From: Negativicutes bacterium
Lineage (GTDB): Bacteria > Bacillota > Negativicutes > Anaeromusales > Anaeromusaceae
Direction: 5' to 3'
Assembly (NCBI GenBank): GCA_009929485.1
Contig: SAAJ01000005.1
Span: 36,622 to 100,621, forward strand
DNA length: 64,000 nt
The translations under genes were made by a program, and so were the position numbers. The notes beneath the pieces were generated by a model. That model ran no database searches and had not been told where the DNA came from. It saw only the letters and a program-made list of their open reading frames with translations. Positions 25,959-35,513 of the stretch are shown one piece after another (positions within the stretch are counted from its first letter, which is position 1; each line of letters opens with the position of its first letter).

Positions 25959-26773
25959 AGGAGTCTTGTTTGTCCTTGCGCCATGTGTCGGTTTCTATTG
26001 ATGGCGCGCCTTTAGTTCGGGATGTGACCTTTGATGTGCCTGCCGGTGAAGTCTTGGGTTTGGTAGGAGAAAGCGGCAGTGGCAAGTCGTTGACGCTGCA
26101 GGCGGTGATGGGACTGGCCGGTATGGGGCGCAACAATGTGCAGGTTCAAGGGGAAGCCTGGTTTCAAGGAAAAAACCTATGCGCCTTGAAGCCGGAGGAG
26201 CTGCGCGCGCTGCGCGGTGCGGCGATCGGCATGGTCTTCCAAGATCCCCTGGCGTCGCTGAATCCGGTATTGCCTGTAGGCTGGCAAGTAGCGGAGCTTT
26301 TTCGGGTGCATCGGAAGCTGTCGCGTCGAGAGGCTGGAGTCGGGGCGAGACAAGCCCTGCTTCGTGCGGGTGTTACAAAGCCGGAAGAGCTGTACTATCG
26401 CTTTCCGCACCAATTGTCAGGCGGTCAGCGGCAGAGAGTGCTGATTGCTATGGCTGTGGCGCTGGAGCCTCCTTTGATCATCGCAGATGAGCCGACTACC
26501 GCCTTGGATGTGACCTTGCAAGCGCAGATTATCGAAGAATTGCGCCGCTTGCAGCAAGAGGGAGGAAGCTCGGTGCTTTTGGTCTCTCATGATATGGGCG
26601 TGATTGCAGAGCTGGCGGATCAGGTGGCGGTCATGCGCGAGGGGCGTGTGGTAGAACAGGGAAGCTGCATGGAAATTTTTGATGCGCCTCAGGAGGCCTA
26701 TACGCAGCGCTTGTTGGCAGCCAGTCGCTTCGAATTGATAGAGGAGGCGGCGCATGAGTCTTCTTGTAGTTGA
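25955..26773 (+). CDS. ABC transporter ATPase, DppD/NikD type
   Basis: This 272-residue ATPase has Walker A GESGSGKS near residues 37-44, signature LSGGQRQRV near 155-163 and Walker B LIIADEPTTALD near 174-185. It lacks the cysteine-rich C-terminal oligopeptide region of many DppD proteins, being shorter than the usual 320 or so residues, which is closer to NikD (about 255). It overlaps the next ATPase gene by 20 bp. It powers uptake with the two permeases above. Confidence 0.9.
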   Translation: MKESCLSLRHVSVSIDGAPLVRDVTFDVPAGEVLGLVGESGSGKSLTLQAVMGLAGMGRNNVQVQGEAWFQGKNLCALKPEELRALRGAAIGMVFQDPLASLNPVLPVGWQVAELFRVHRKLSRREAGVGARQALLRAGVTKPEELYYRFPHQLSGGQRQRVLIAMAVALEPPLIIADEPTTALDVTLQAQIIEELRRLQQEGGSSVLLVSHDMGVIAELADQVAVMREGRVVEQGSCMEIFDAPQEAYTQRLLAASRFELIEEAAHESSCS

Positions 26774-27563
26774 AAACGCTTGTTGCCGTTATCGGTTGCA
26801 TTCGCATTGGCTGGCCGGACACAAAGAAGTAAAGGCCGTAGAAAAGGTATCCTTGCAGATTGCCGAAGGAGAGCGCTTTGCGTTAGCTGGAGAAAGCGGC
26901 AGCGGGAAGAGTACACTGGCGAGAGCGATCTTGTTATTGGAGCCATTGGCATCAGGAAAAATTCTTTTTGATGGTGCGGATATTTCCGTACTAAAGGGGA
27001 AGGCGCAAAAAAATTATCGCCGCCAAGTGCAGATGGTGTTTCAAGACGCTTATTCTTCCATGAATCCCCGTATGCAAGTAGGCGAAATTCTAGCGGAACC
27101 GGTACGCTCTTTTGCTCTAGAAGAAAATGAAGCTTGTGCAAAGAAGCGGATCAGCAGTATGCTAGAATGCTGCGGTTTGTCCGTTAAAGTTCTGACGCGG
27201 TATCCGGGCGAACTTTCCGGCGGGGAGTGCCAGCGAGTTGCTTTGGCTAGGGCTCTTTTGCCGCAGCCAAGGCTGGTTGTTTTTGATGAGGCTACGTCGA
27301 GTTTGGATGTGACGCTGCAGAATCAGATTCTTGGCTTGCTGCATCAAGTGCGGCAGCAGATGGATTTGACCTATCTTTTCATTACGCATAATCTAGCCAT
27401 GCTGCCCCACGTCGCGGACCGCGTCGGCATTATGCAAGAAGGCAGGCTGGTAGAAGTCTTACCTGCGCATCAGTTAACGCAAGGAAAACATCCGTATACG
27501 CAAAAGCTGCTGGCGGCGGCTCCGGTGACACATCCGAAGGATCGAAGAGCTTTGTCAAGGTAA
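26754..27563 (+). CDS. ABC transporter ATPase, DppF/NikE type
   Basis: This 269-residue ATPase has Walker A GESGSGKST near residues 43-51, a FQDAYSSMNPRM Q-loop segment, the signature LSGGECQRVALARAL near 148-162 and Walker B LVVFDEATSSLD. The length is close to NikE (about 265) and shorter than DppF (about 330). Together with the NikD-like partner this leans toward a NikABCDE-type transporter, but the substrate remains open. It is the last gene of the operon behind leader copy 2. Confidence 0.9.
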   Translation: MSLLVVENACCRYRLHSHWLAGHKEVKAVEKVSLQIAEGERFALAGESGSGKSTLARAILLLEPLASGKILFDGADISVLKGKAQKNYRRQVQMVFQDAYSSMNPRMQVGEILAEPVRSFALEENEACAKKRISSMLECCGLSVKVLTRYPGELSGGECQRVALARALLPQPRLVVFDEATSSLDVTLQNQILGLLHQVRQQMDLTYLFITHNLAMLPHVADRVGIMQEGRLVEVLPAHQLTQGKHPYTQKLLAAAPVTHPKDRRALSR

Positions 27564-27677
27564 GGTCGCATAGAATTTGTCGCGCCGCTTTTATGTAGGC
27601 TAGAGACGAGGTATAATGAATGTTGTAATCGTAGGAAGAACTAGAATGCAAGATATTGTTGTATGGAGGCGGCGGAA

Positions 27678-28247
27678 ATGGCAAAGTTAACCTTGGAAAA
27701 AGCACAAGGCATTTTAAAGAAACATGTTACGGAAAAACACTTACTATTGCACGCTCAGGCTGTGAGCGCGGCGATGGAGGCCATGGGGGAGTATTTTCAA
27801 GAGGATGCGGCTCATTGGGCGGCTATCGGCTATTTGCATGATGTTGACTATGAAAAATATCCGGAGGAGCACTGTCAGCATGTGCGGGAGCTTTTAGGCG
27901 GCGAAGATGTGGAAGAGGCCGATATCCGTGCTATTCTTTCCCATGGCTATGGTCTTTGCACAGAGGAATGCGAGCCTCTTACAAACTTGGAAAAAAGCTT
28001 GTTTACTGTAGATGAACTGACTGGCATTATTATGGCTGCTGCTTTAATGCGCCCTACGGGCATTGAGGATATGGAAGTGAAAAGCCTGAAGAAAAAATTC
28101 AAGGATAAAAGCTTTGCCGCTAAATGCAACCGCGAGGTCATTAACCAAGGCTTTGCCCTGTTAAATCTGGAGGCGAATACGGTCATGCAATGCTGTATCG
28201 AAGGCATGCGGAAGTACAAAGATCAATTAGGAATTGGCGCCAAATAA
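27678..28247 (+). CDS. HD-domain protein (putative phosphohydrolase)
   Basis: The start at 27678 follows a GGAGG ribosome site by 8 bp; an ATG at 27663 lies upstream of that site. The 189-residue protein has the HD-domain pattern: His25, the HD pair at residues 54-55 (GYLHDVDYEKYP), His65/His68 and a later LSHGYG segment. HD proteins bind metal and usually hydrolyse phosphate esters of nucleotides. No partner domain is present. It lies 114 bp after the ABC operon and may be transcribed with it or alone; substrate is unknown. Confidence 0.82.
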   Translation: MAKLTLEKAQGILKKHVTEKHLLLHAQAVSAAMEAMGEYFQEDAAHWAAIGYLHDVDYEKYPEEHCQHVRELLGGEDVEEADIRAILSHGYGLCTEECEPLTNLEKSLFTVDELTGIIMAAALMRPTGIEDMEVKSLKKKFKDKSFAAKCNREVINQGFALLNLEANTVMQCCIEGMRKYKDQLGIGAK

Positions 28248-28291
28248 GAAGCGCGCAGACGGAAGAAGTTTGCTGGACGACGAAAAACGAC

Positions 28292-28319
28292 TTGACAAAA
28301 AGAACAAAACTGCTAGTAT
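28292..28319 (+). promoter_or_regulatory. Promoter of the cobalamin-riboswitch/methylmalonyl-CoA mutase transcript
   Basis: -35 TTGACA (28292-28297), 16-bp spacer, -10 TAGTAT (28314-28319). It lies just upstream of riboswitch 1. Confidence 0.7.
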
Positions 28320-28339
28320 TTAAATTAGTAAAGAAAACC

Positions 28340-28545
28340 GCATAAAGAGGGTTTAGGTGCCCGTGAGGGCTTAATAGGGAAGTCCGGTGTAATACCGGCG
28401 CGGTCCCGCCACTGTAATGGGAGAGTTGCTTCAAAAGATACCACTGGAAGAATGGTTCCGGGAAGGTTTGAAGCCGCGATGATCCAGAGCCAGGAGAACT
28501 GCCTAACCAACAATCACCGCTATACCTGCGAGCGACAGGAAGGGG
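28340..28545 (+). promoter_or_regulatory. Cobalamin riboswitch 1 (upstream of mutA)
   Basis: Core elements are present in order: AGGTGCCC, a TTAATAGGGAA segment, a CCGGTG/CCGG hairpin, the B12 box CCCGCCACTGTAATGGG, a GGGAAGG segment and AGCCAGGAGAACTGCC. Two intrinsic terminators follow (28571 and 28632), so control is by transcription termination of the mutA-mutB-meaB mRNA. Confidence 0.93.
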
Positions 28546-28570
28546 ATTTCGTGAGACGATTTTACATAGT

Positions 28571-28602
28571 AAGACTGACCATTCCAGGTCAGTCTTATTT
28601 TA
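28571..28602 (+). terminator. Riboswitch 1 expression-platform terminator
   Basis: Perfect 10-bp stem AAGACTGACC / GGTCAGTCTT, loop ATTCCA, then ATTTTATTTT. Confidence 0.85.
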
Positions 28603-28631
28603 TTTTATGTAAAATCTACCTGCGAAACACC

Positions 28632-28663
28632 ACCCTTTTGCTGTTGCAAAAGGGTTTTCTTTA
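28632..28663 (+). terminator. Second terminator in the mutA leader
   Basis: Perfect 10-bp stem ACCCTTTTGC / GCAAAAGGGT, loop TGTT, then TTTCTTTAT. It lies 30 bp after the first terminator and 80 bp before mutA, giving a tandem stop. Confidence 0.8.
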
Positions 28664-28742
28664 TGGAATGGAATAAACTGGGGGTGGAATTGGGCGTAAT
28701 GTCGAGAGAAAGCCGAATTTGTTAAAGGAAGGAACCTGCGAA

Positions 28743-30860
28743 ATGGAAACAGAGGAAAAAAATGTTGCGGAAAAAGCATTTCCTGCAGTGCAGTTTACTG
28801 AGTTTGAGCCGACAACGTATGAAGCTTGGAAGGAAGAAGCGATCGTTTCGTTGAAAGGCGGCGACTTTCAAAAGAAGCTTTTTACCAAAACCTTTGAAAA
28901 TATTACCTTAGAGCCGATTTATACGCCAGCGCATATGGAAAAAATACCAGCTTTAGAAGAAACGCCAGGAACTGGGAGCTTTCGGCGGGGAATTCACGCC
29001 GCTGGCTATCGCTCGCATCCTTGGCGCATTGCGCAGGAGATTGGTCTGACTTTGCCGGAAGAAGCCAATAGTGCGGCCAAACTGGAGCTGGAAAAAGGGG
29101 CTACGGCGTTGCGCTTTGCTTTGAATGGCGCAACTTTGGCCGGGGAAAATCCTTCATGGGTGAAGGAAACGGGCGTTTCGATTACAACCTTGGAAGACAT
29201 GGAAAAGTTGTTGTCCGGGATGGACGCGGATATTCCCTTATATGTTTACGCAGGAGCCTCGGCGGCGTCTTTGGTATCCCTTTTGGCGGCGGCTATGACG
29301 AAAAAAGGGGACTTGATCAAGCATACGGCGGGCTGCGTGGGAGCGGATCCCTTGGGCTACTGGGCGCAGGAAGGGCAGCTTGGCATTTCACTAGACCAGC
29401 TATATGACGAAGCGGCTCATTGCGTTGTCTGGGCTGGGAAAAATACTCCGGCTTTACGTACGCTTTTGGTGCGCGGCGGTGTATATCATGAGGGCGGCGC
29501 TAATTCGGTGCAGGAGCTGGCTTATGCTTTCAGCACGGCTATCGCATACATGAATGCGTTGCGTCAACGGGGCTTGACGGCCGATCAAATTGCTTCACAG
29601 ATCATGGTGGAAGTTCATTTAGGCTCTAACTATTTTATGGAAATTGCTAAGCTGCGCGCCGCGAGGATGCTTTGGTCGCAGATTGCTACAGCCTTTGGCT
29701 GCTCGGAGGAAAACCGTAAATTGCATCTATTGGCCAGGACGGCCGCTTTTAATAAAACCGTATATGACCCCTATGTAAATATGCTGCGGACGACGACAGA
29801 GGCGTTTTCGGCGGTGGTTGGGGGCATTGAAGCCTTGACTGTAGCGCCCTTTGACGAAGTAATACGGCCCAGCGATACGTTCTCACGACGCATTTCCCGC
29901 AATATTCAAATTATGCTGCAGGGAGAATGTCACCTGCTGCAGCCGGTGGACCCTGTAGGGGGCTCCTGGTATGTGGAGACGCTGACGCAACAGTTGGCGG
30001 AAGCCGCGTGGAAGCTGATTCAGGAAACCGAAGAAGCAGGCGGCGTAGAAGCCGCTTTAAAAACAGGTAAAATCCAGCAGGATATTAACGCGGTGCTCCA
30101 AGAGCGGTTTAAAAAGCTGGATCGACGCGCCGACGTGGCCGTAGGGAACAATATGTACCCAAATCCAGGGGAAGAACTATTGCTGCCGCCAGAGGAAACG
30201 CAACAGCCTTTGCGGAGCATTAAAGAAGCGATTTTGACGCAGGAACAAAAAGCGGCGTTGTTGCAAGCGGCGGCGGGGACGGCAGGCGACTTGCCGCCTG
30301 CGTTAATGGATGTGTTTTATAGCGGCGCCTCTCTTGGGGAAATACGGGAAGTGTTAAATGACGGCATGCCGGGGGAAACGGATATTGTACCGATAAGCCG
30401 TCATCGCTGGACAGAGCAGTTTGAAGAATTGCGGCAGTGCACGGAGCGGTACAAAGCAAAAACCGGTGAGAATTTGAAGGTGTTTCAGGCGAATATGGGG
30501 CCGATCCCGCAGCACAAAGCACGGGCTGATTTTAGCCGCGGCTTTTTGGAAGTAGCCGCTTTTGAAGTTTTGAAAAATGACGGTTTCCCCAGCGTGGAGG
30601 AAGCGGTAGCTGCGGCCAAAGAATCGGGTGCCGACGTTACTGTAATCTGCTCTACGGATGCGACCTATCCGGAGCTGGTACCGCCGCTGGCGAAGCAGCT
30701 TAAGGAAGCCTGCCCCAAGATGTCCGTTCTTTTGGCGGGGGCTGCGCCTCCGGAGTTGGAGCCGGTCTACCGGGAGGCTGGGGTTGATGACTTCGTGCAT
30801 GTACGTGCCAACTGCCGTAAGATTTTGCAAGCTATACAAGAAGCAAAGGGGATGATCTAA
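28743..30860 (+). CDS. mutA: Methylmalonyl-CoA mutase small (beta) subunit
   Basis: The start at 28743 follows AAGGAAGGA; a TTG at 28719 precedes that site. The 705-residue protein aligns with the MutA subunit: an N-terminal TIM-barrel substrate domain and a C-terminal B12-type domain that lacks the DxHxxG cobalamin motif, as expected for the non-catalytic subunit of the heterodimer. The mutase interconverts methylmalonyl-CoA and succinyl-CoA using adenosylcobalamin in propionate or succinate metabolism. It overlaps mutB by one base (TAATG). Expression passes through cobalamin riboswitch 1 and two terminators. Confidence 0.93.
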   Translation: METEEKNVAEKAFPAVQFTEFEPTTYEAWKEEAIVSLKGGDFQKKLFTKTFENITLEPIYTPAHMEKIPALEETPGTGSFRRGIHAAGYRSHPWRIAQEIGLTLPEEANSAAKLELEKGATALRFALNGATLAGENPSWVKETGVSITTLEDMEKLLSGMDADIPLYVYAGASAASLVSLLAAAMTKKGDLIKHTAGCVGADPLGYWAQEGQLGISLDQLYDEAAHCVVWAGKNTPALRTLLVRGGVYHEGGANSVQELAYAFSTAIAYMNALRQRGLTADQIASQIMVEVHLGSNYFMEIAKLRAARMLWSQIATAFGCSEENRKLHLLARTAAFNKTVYDPYVNMLRTTTEAFSAVVGGIEALTVAPFDEVIRPSDTFSRRISRNIQIMLQGECHLLQPVDPVGGSWYVETLTQQLAEAAWKLIQETEEAGGVEAALKTGKIQQDINAVLQERFKKLDRRADVAVGNNMYPNPGEELLLPPEETQQPLRSIKEAILTQEQKAALLQAAAGTAGDLPPALMDVFYSGASLGEIREVLNDGMPGETDIVPISRHRWTEQFEELRQCTERYKAKTGENLKVFQANMGPIPQHKARADFSRGFLEVAAFEVLKNDGFPSVEEAVAAAKESGADVTVICSTDATYPELVPPLAKQLKEACPKMSVLLAGAAPPELEPVYREAGVDDFVHVRANCRKILQAIQEAKGMI

Positions 30861-33040
30861 TGAGTAAAAAACCTGATTTTTCGCAGCTGTCGTTTCAGCC
30901 TCCCCGGTCTTCTGTTGATGACTGGAAGAAGCGCCTGGAGCAAGAAACAGGCCAATCCTTTGAAGACTTTTTTACTAAAACGATGGAACAAATTGATTTG
31001 AAACCCTTGTATACACAAGATGTGTACAAGGAGATGACCCATTTACAATACATGGCAGGGGTGCCTCCTTTTTTGCGCGGACCGTATCCGACAATGTATG
31101 TAACGCGGCCTTGGACGGTTCGGCAGTACGCGGGCTTTTCTACAGCGGAAGAAAGTAATGCTTTTTATCGCAGAAACTTGGCGGCAGGCCAGAAAGGCTT
31201 GTCCATTGCGTTTGATTTGGCGACCCATAGAGGATATGACTCGGATCATCCGCGCGTAGTGGGGGACGTCGGCAAAGCCGGCGTGGCGGTTGATTCCATC
31301 TTGGATATGGAAATTCTCTTTTCTGGCATTCCTTTAGACAAAATGTCTGTATCGATGACCATGAATGGCGCGGTGCTGCCGGTTTTGGCTTTTTACATTC
31401 TGGCGGCGGAAGAACAGGGCGTCGATAAGTCGGTTCTGTCCGGAACTATTCAGAATGATATTCTGAAAGAGTTTATGGTGCGTAATACGTATATTTATCC
31501 GCCCGCTGGGTCGATGCGCATTATCGGGGATATCTTCTCCTATACCTCGCAGTACATGCCTAAATTCAACAGTATCAGTATTTCCGGCTATCATATGCAA
31601 GAAGCCGGAGCGACGGCGGATATTGAGCTTGGTTATACGCTGGCGGACGGTTTGGAGTACATTCGTACAGGGATTGCTTCGGGCTTGACAATTGACGCTT
31701 TTGCGCCGCGGCTGTCCTTCTTCTGGGCCATGGGGAAAAACTACTTCATGGAAGTGGCAAAAATGCGGGCCGGCCGGATGCTTTGGGCTAAAATCATCAA
31801 CCAGTTCGAGCCCCAAAAAGCAAAATCCATGGCTCTGCGCACGCATTCGCAGACCTCCGGTTGGAGCTTGACCGAACAGGATCCGTTCAACAATGTGGGG
31901 CGTACCTGCATTGAAGCGATGGCGGCGGCGTTAGGACACACGCAATCGCTGCATACGAATGCGCTGGATGAAGCCATTGCTTTGCCGACTGATTTCTCGG
32001 CGCGTATTGCCAGAAATACGCAGCTTTATATTCAAGATGAAACTAAGGTTTGCAAGGTCATTGACCCTTGGGGCGGCTCTTATTATGTGGAGGCGCTGAC
32101 AGATGAGCTGATTCGCCGCGCTTGGGGGCATATTCAAGAAGTAGAAGAGCTTGGCGGCATGGCGAAGGCCATTGAGACCGGACTGCCCAAGATGCGTATT
32201 GAAGAAGCTTCGGCTCGGCGTCAGGCGCATATTGATTCGGCAAAAGAAACGATTGTAGGCGTTAACCGCTACCGTTTGGACAAAGAAGATCCACTGGACA
32301 TCTTGGAGGTAGATAATACAGCAGTGCGTCAATCACAGATTCAGCGCTTGGAAAAACTGCGCGCCAATCGGGATAATGACAAAGTACAGTCCTGCTTGGA
32401 AGCAATTACTAAGTCTATGGAGACGGGAGAAGGCAATGTGCTGGGGCTGGCCTTGGAAGCAGCGCGCGCCCGGGCCAGCCTGGGAGAAATTTCCGACGCC
32501 GTGGAAAAAGTATGCGGACGGCACAAGGCGATTATCCGTTCCATTTCTGGCGTGTATAGCAGTGAATTCGCCGATGAAGAAGAAATTACGGTTGTACGGA
32601 AAATGGCGGACGAATTTGAAGAAAAAGACGGCCGTCGTCCGAGGATCATGATTGCGAAAATGGGCCAGGACGGTCATGATCGCGGCGCTAAAGTAATTGC
32701 TACCGCCTTTGCGGACATGGGCTTTGACGTAGATATCGGACCTCTTTTCCAGACACCTGAGGAAACAGCGCAGGACGCGGTGGATAACGATGTTCATGTC
32801 GTTGGTATGAGTTCCTTGGCGGCAGGTCATAAAACGCTGCTGCCTCAATTGGTGGAAGAATTGGCTAAACGCGAGCGCGACGATATCATGGTGGTTATCG
32901 GCGGCGTTATTCCGGCGCAGGACTACGAGTATTTGCGTGAGCACGGTGCTGCCGCGATTTTTGGACCGGGTACTATTATTCCCGTGGCGGCTCGGAAAAT
33001 TTTGGAACAGTTGTTGCAACGTCTTGATCAGGAGGCGTAA
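30860..33040 (+). CDS. mutB: Methylmalonyl-CoA mutase large (alpha, catalytic) subunit
   Basis: This 726-residue protein is the catalytic subunit. The TIM-barrel holds the substrate segment [19 protein letters not shown] near residue 154. The C-terminal B12-binding domain contains DGHDRG at about residues 604-609, whose His is the lower axial cobalt ligand (base-off/His-on). [11 protein letters not shown] nearby is also conserved. It forms a heterodimer with MutA in the cytoplasm. The next gene, meaB, starts 3 bp downstream, the usual order for the mutase and its chaperone. Confidence 0.96.
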   Translation: MSKKPDFSQLSFQPPRSSVDDWKKRLEQETGQSFEDFFTKTMEQIDLKPLYTQDVYKEMTHLQYMAGVPPFLRGPYPTMYVTRPWTVRQYAGFSTAEESNAFYRRNLAAGQKGLSIAFDLATHRGYDSDHPRVVGDVGKAGVAVDSILDMEILFSGIPLDKMSVSMTMNGAVLPVLAFYILAAEEQGVDKSVLSGTIQNDILKEFMVRNTYIYPPAGSMRIIGDIFSYTSQYMPKFNSISISGYHMQEAGATADIELGYTLADGLEYIRTGIASGLTIDAFAPRLSFFWAMGKNYFMEVAKMRAGRMLWAKIINQFEPQKAKSMALRTHSQTSGWSLTEQDPFNNVGRTCIEAMAAALGHTQSLHTNALDEAIALPTDFSARIARNTQLYIQDETKVCKVIDPWGGSYYVEALTDELIRRAWGHIQEVEELGGMAKAIETGLPKMRIEEASARRQAHIDSAKETIVGVNRYRLDKEDPLDILEVDNTAVRQSQIQRLEKLRANRDNDKVQSCLEAITKSMETGEGNVLGLALEAARARASLGEISDAVEKVCGRHKAIIRSISGVYSSEFADEEEITVVRKMADEFEEKDGRRPRIMIAKMGQDGHDRGAKVIATAFADMGFDVDIGPLFQTPEETAQDAVDNDVHVVGMSSLAAGHKTLLPQLVEELAKRERDDIMVVIGGVIPAQDYEYLREHGAAAIFGPGTIIPVAARKILEQLLQRLDQEA

Positions 33041-33042
33041 TT

Positions 33043-34188
33043 ATGAGCACCAAGACCTATCGTCCCGACTGGGCGCCGCAAGAAGAGGATGCTCGTTTTG
33101 CTTGCCGGGTGATGAGCGGCGTTGACGGAGGTCATGACGGTATGCCGGAGCAGGCTGCTACGGCGGTTCCCGCCGCAGCGACGGCAAAAAGAAAACGCAA
33201 GTTAGATGTGGCGGATTACGTAGCAGGCGTATTGCAAGGAGATCGCACGGTATTGTCCCGTGCGATTACGTTGATTGAGAGCAATGCGCCTAGCCATTTT
33301 GCGCAGGCCCAAGAGGTGCTGCAGGAGCTTTTGCCTGCTACCGGGCGTTCGCTGCGTTTGGGCATCACCGGCGTGCCGGGAGCGGGGAAGAGCACCTTTA
33401 TTGAAGCCTTAGGTTCGCGATTGTGTGAAGGCGGCCACAAGGTGGCGGTGTTGGCGGTTGATCCCAGCAGCACCTTGACGAAGGGCAGTATTTTAGGAGA
33501 TAAAACCAGAATGGAGCAGCTTTCTCGCCAGCCCAATGCTTTTATCCGCCCTTCTCCTTCCTGCGGTACCTTAGGAGGCGTAGCGCGCAAAAGCCGGGAA
33601 ACGATGCTTTTGTGCGAGGCGGCAGGATTCGACGTTATTTTAGTGGAAACTGTTGGGGTTGGGCAAAGCGAAGTAACAGTACGCTCGATGGTTGACTTTT
33701 TCCTGCTGGTCGTTTTGACCGGTGCTGGCGATGAACTGCAAGGCATGAAAAAAGGCGTTATGGAACTGGCGGATGCCATTTTGGTCCATAAAGCCGACGG
33801 GGATAACCGGGGCCGGGCGGGCGTGGCCAAGGGAGACTATGACCGGATGCTGCATTACCTGCGCCCGGCTACGGAAGGCTGGGAAACAAAGGCGTATACC
33901 GCCTCTTCGCGTACAGGGGCGGGAATCGGAGACATCTGGAGCGTAGTGCTTGATTTTCAGGAGAAAACAAGTAAAAGCGGCGTTTTTTCAAAACGTCGTC
34001 AGGAGCAGGCTCTTTCCTGGATGTACGCACTGGTGGAAGAGCATTTACGGGAATTGTTTTTTCAACACCCAAAAGTCAAAGAGCAGCGGGGACCGATGGA
34101 GCAATTGGTTCGTCAAGGGACTCTGTCGCCGACTCTGGCGGCGCGGCGCTTGATTGAACGGTATGAGACAGCGGGAAACGACAGTTAA
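33043..34188 (+). CDS. meaB: MeaB G-protein chaperone of methylmalonyl-CoA mutase
   Basis: This 381-residue SIMIBI-class GTPase has Walker A GVPGAGKST at about residues 109-117, the family switch segment VDPSSTLTKGSILGDKTRM (about 146-164) and VETVGVGQSEV near 204-214. MeaB gates cofactor loading and protects the mutase from inactivation. An N-terminal extension of about 60 residues, low in complexity (AATAVPAAATAKRKRK), precedes the helical MeaB start, which is longer than usual. It is the last mutase gene; a hairpin follows before the btuF-like gene. Confidence 0.93.
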   Translation: MSTKTYRPDWAPQEEDARFACRVMSGVDGGHDGMPEQAATAVPAAATAKRKRKLDVADYVAGVLQGDRTVLSRAITLIESNAPSHFAQAQEVLQELLPATGRSLRLGITGVPGAGKSTFIEALGSRLCEGGHKVAVLAVDPSSTLTKGSILGDKTRMEQLSRQPNAFIRPSPSCGTLGGVARKSRETMLLCEAAGFDVILVETVGVGQSEVTVRSMVDFFLLVVLTGAGDELQGMKKGVMELADAILVHKADGDNRGRAGVAKGDYDRMLHYLRPATEGWETKAYTASSRTGAGIGDIWSVVLDFQEKTSKSGVFSKRRQEQALSWMYALVEEHLRELFFQHPKVKEQRGPMEQLVRQGTLSPTLAARRLIERYETAGNDS

Positions 34189-34189
34189 A

Positions 34190-34214
34190 GAGGGGAGATA
34201 GCTCCTCTCTTTTC
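34190..34214 (+). terminator. Hairpin terminator after meaB
   Basis: Arms AGAGGGGAG and CTCCTCTCT (one G-T pair), loop of 3, then TTTCG. It partly separates meaB from the btuF-like gene. Confidence 0.6.
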
Positions 34215-34246
34215 GTCGTCCAAAACACGGTAAAAGGAGCGATGGT

Positions 34247-35242
34247 ATGCGGCGCAGGTTTAGTATTTGGGGAATGATCGCGGTAAGTATTGTGTTTTGC
34301 GTTATGATGGCGGGATGCGGTGCGAAGCAGCAGGCTAACTCAAGCGGGACTTCGTATCGTATTGTAGATAGTCGGGGCGCAACAGTGGAATTGACGAAAA
34401 AGCCGCAAAAAATCGTAACCTTATCGGCGGGTACAGATCAAATTCTCTTAGGCATGGTATCAACACAACGGCTGGCGGCGATAAACGCGCTTCTTGATGA
34501 TCCGGTTAGCTCGAATATTGTTGCTAAAGCTAAGAAAATACCGGTAAAAATACATATTCCTTCGGCGGAGCAGTTGCTCGCGATGCAGCCGGACTTGGTT
34601 ATTGCGCCGGACTGGATCAGTGAGGAAATTGTTGGCATGCTGAGGGACGCGGGACTCCAAGTGATCGTGTGTAAAGGCGCGAAAAATGCAGAGGATGTGC
34701 AGGGAAACATTCGACTGATTGCTAAAGCGATAGGAGAAGAGGAACAAGGGAACCGGCTTTTAGCGGCGATGGACGCAAAATTAGCGGAAATTCAGCAAAA
34801 AACAGCAGCCATTCCGTTGGAACAACGAAAAAAGGTAGTGCTGATTTCTTTGATGTCGACCTATGGCGGCAGCGGCTGCATATTTGACGATATGTGCCGC
34901 CGAGCCAACGTGATTAACGGCCTTGCCGCGGCAGGCATTCAAAGCGGGCAGAATTTTAATAAAGAGCAGTTGGTGGCGATTAATCCGGATTTGCTTATTT
35001 TGCCTGCCTATAACGATCATGGAAACTATGATATTGAGTCGTATCGGCGTGAATTTTTAGAGGATCCGTCGCTGCAGACACTGCGAGCCATTCGGGAGAA
35101 AAAACTGTATTTGCCAAGGGAAGGCTATATTTACAACAGCTCTCAAGACATGGTTTTCGGGGTGCAAGAGGTAGCGTACGCTGCCTATGGAGATGAATTT
35201 GCCCAGCCTGCGGATCGGCATCTTTCGGTTTCCGGAGAATGA
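34247..35242 (+). CDS. btuF: BtuF-like corrinoid-binding lipoprotein 1
   Basis: This 331-residue protein has a lipoprotein signal (MAGC, lipid-modified Cys about residue 25) and the two-lobed class III periplasmic binding fold. Family features include RIVTLS-like KIVTLSAGTDQILLG and the LLAMQPDLVIAPDWI segment. A YGGSGCIFDDMCRRA block (about residues 206-220) is shared with the other two BtuF-like proteins in the window. Class III binders serve BtuCD-type importers of cobalamin, haem or siderophores; no permease is encoded next to it, so it probably feeds the BtuCD at 48865-51191. Placement behind mutAB-meaB and the riboswitch supports corrinoid as ligand. Confidence 0.82.
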   Translation: MRRRFSIWGMIAVSIVFCVMMAGCGAKQQANSSGTSYRIVDSRGATVELTKKPQKIVTLSAGTDQILLGMVSTQRLAAINALLDDPVSSNIVAKAKKIPVKIHIPSAEQLLAMQPDLVIAPDWISEEIVGMLRDAGLQVIVCKGAKNAEDVQGNIRLIAKAIGEEEQGNRLLAAMDAKLAEIQQKTAAIPLEQRKKVVLISLMSTYGGSGCIFDDMCRRANVINGLAAAGIQSGQNFNKEQLVAINPDLLILPAYNDHGNYDIESYRREFLEDPSLQTLRAIREKKLYLPREGYIYNSSQDMVFGVQEVAYAAYGDEFAQPADRHLSVSGE

Positions 35243-35251
35243 AAACAGTGG

Positions 35252-35280
35252 TTGACATATAGTAATTGCGGGTGTAGGAT
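35252..35280 (+). promoter_or_regulatory. Strong sigma-70 promoter upstream of the cbiK-like leader
   Basis: TTGACA (35252-35257), a 17-bp spacer and TAGGAT (35275-35280). It starts a leader of over 200 bases before the CbiK-like gene. Confidence 0.75.
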
Positions 35281-35285
35281 GAAAA

Positions 35286-35442
35286 CAGAATTTTTCTGCT
35301 GTTTTTGATTTTCCTCATGCTCGCAGGTGCCGGGCGGAAAGCAAACAAGAGTTGATGAATTTTACGTACCCAGCAATAGTATATGGTTTTGTATATCGCC
35401 GCAGGCTCGCGGGTGACGAGCAGGGGATACGAAGAACATGAA
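35286..35442 (+). ncRNA. Structured leader RNA of unknown class ahead of the CbiK-like gene
   Basis: Between the promoter and a terminator lies a G/C-rich segment in which GCTCG near 35320 can pair with CGAGC near 35417, while the latter also closes a local hairpin GCTCG-CGGGTGA-CGAGC (35405-35421). It resembles only the tail of the window's cobalamin riboswitches and lacks their CCCGCCACTG box. Riboswitch-like control is inferred from layout, not from a recognised class. Confidence 0.45.
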
Positions 35443-35448
35443 TTTCTT

Positions 35449-35484
35449 CCTAGCCTTTTTGCGAAGGCTAGGATTGTTTTTTTT
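35449..35484 (+). terminator. Leader terminator before the CbiK-like gene
   Basis: Perfect 9-bp stem CCTAGCCTT / AAGGCTAGG with a 6-base loop, then ATTGTTTTTTTT. It ends 29 bp before the TTG start. Confidence 0.85.
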
Positions 35485-35513
35485 GCGGCGACATTCTGCA
35501 GGAGGGTTAAGGG

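Noticed and set aside
35286..35442. A fourth cobalamin riboswitch
   Set aside because: The 3' part loosely resembles the tail of the other three, but the CCCGCCACTG box and the AGGGAA segment are absent.
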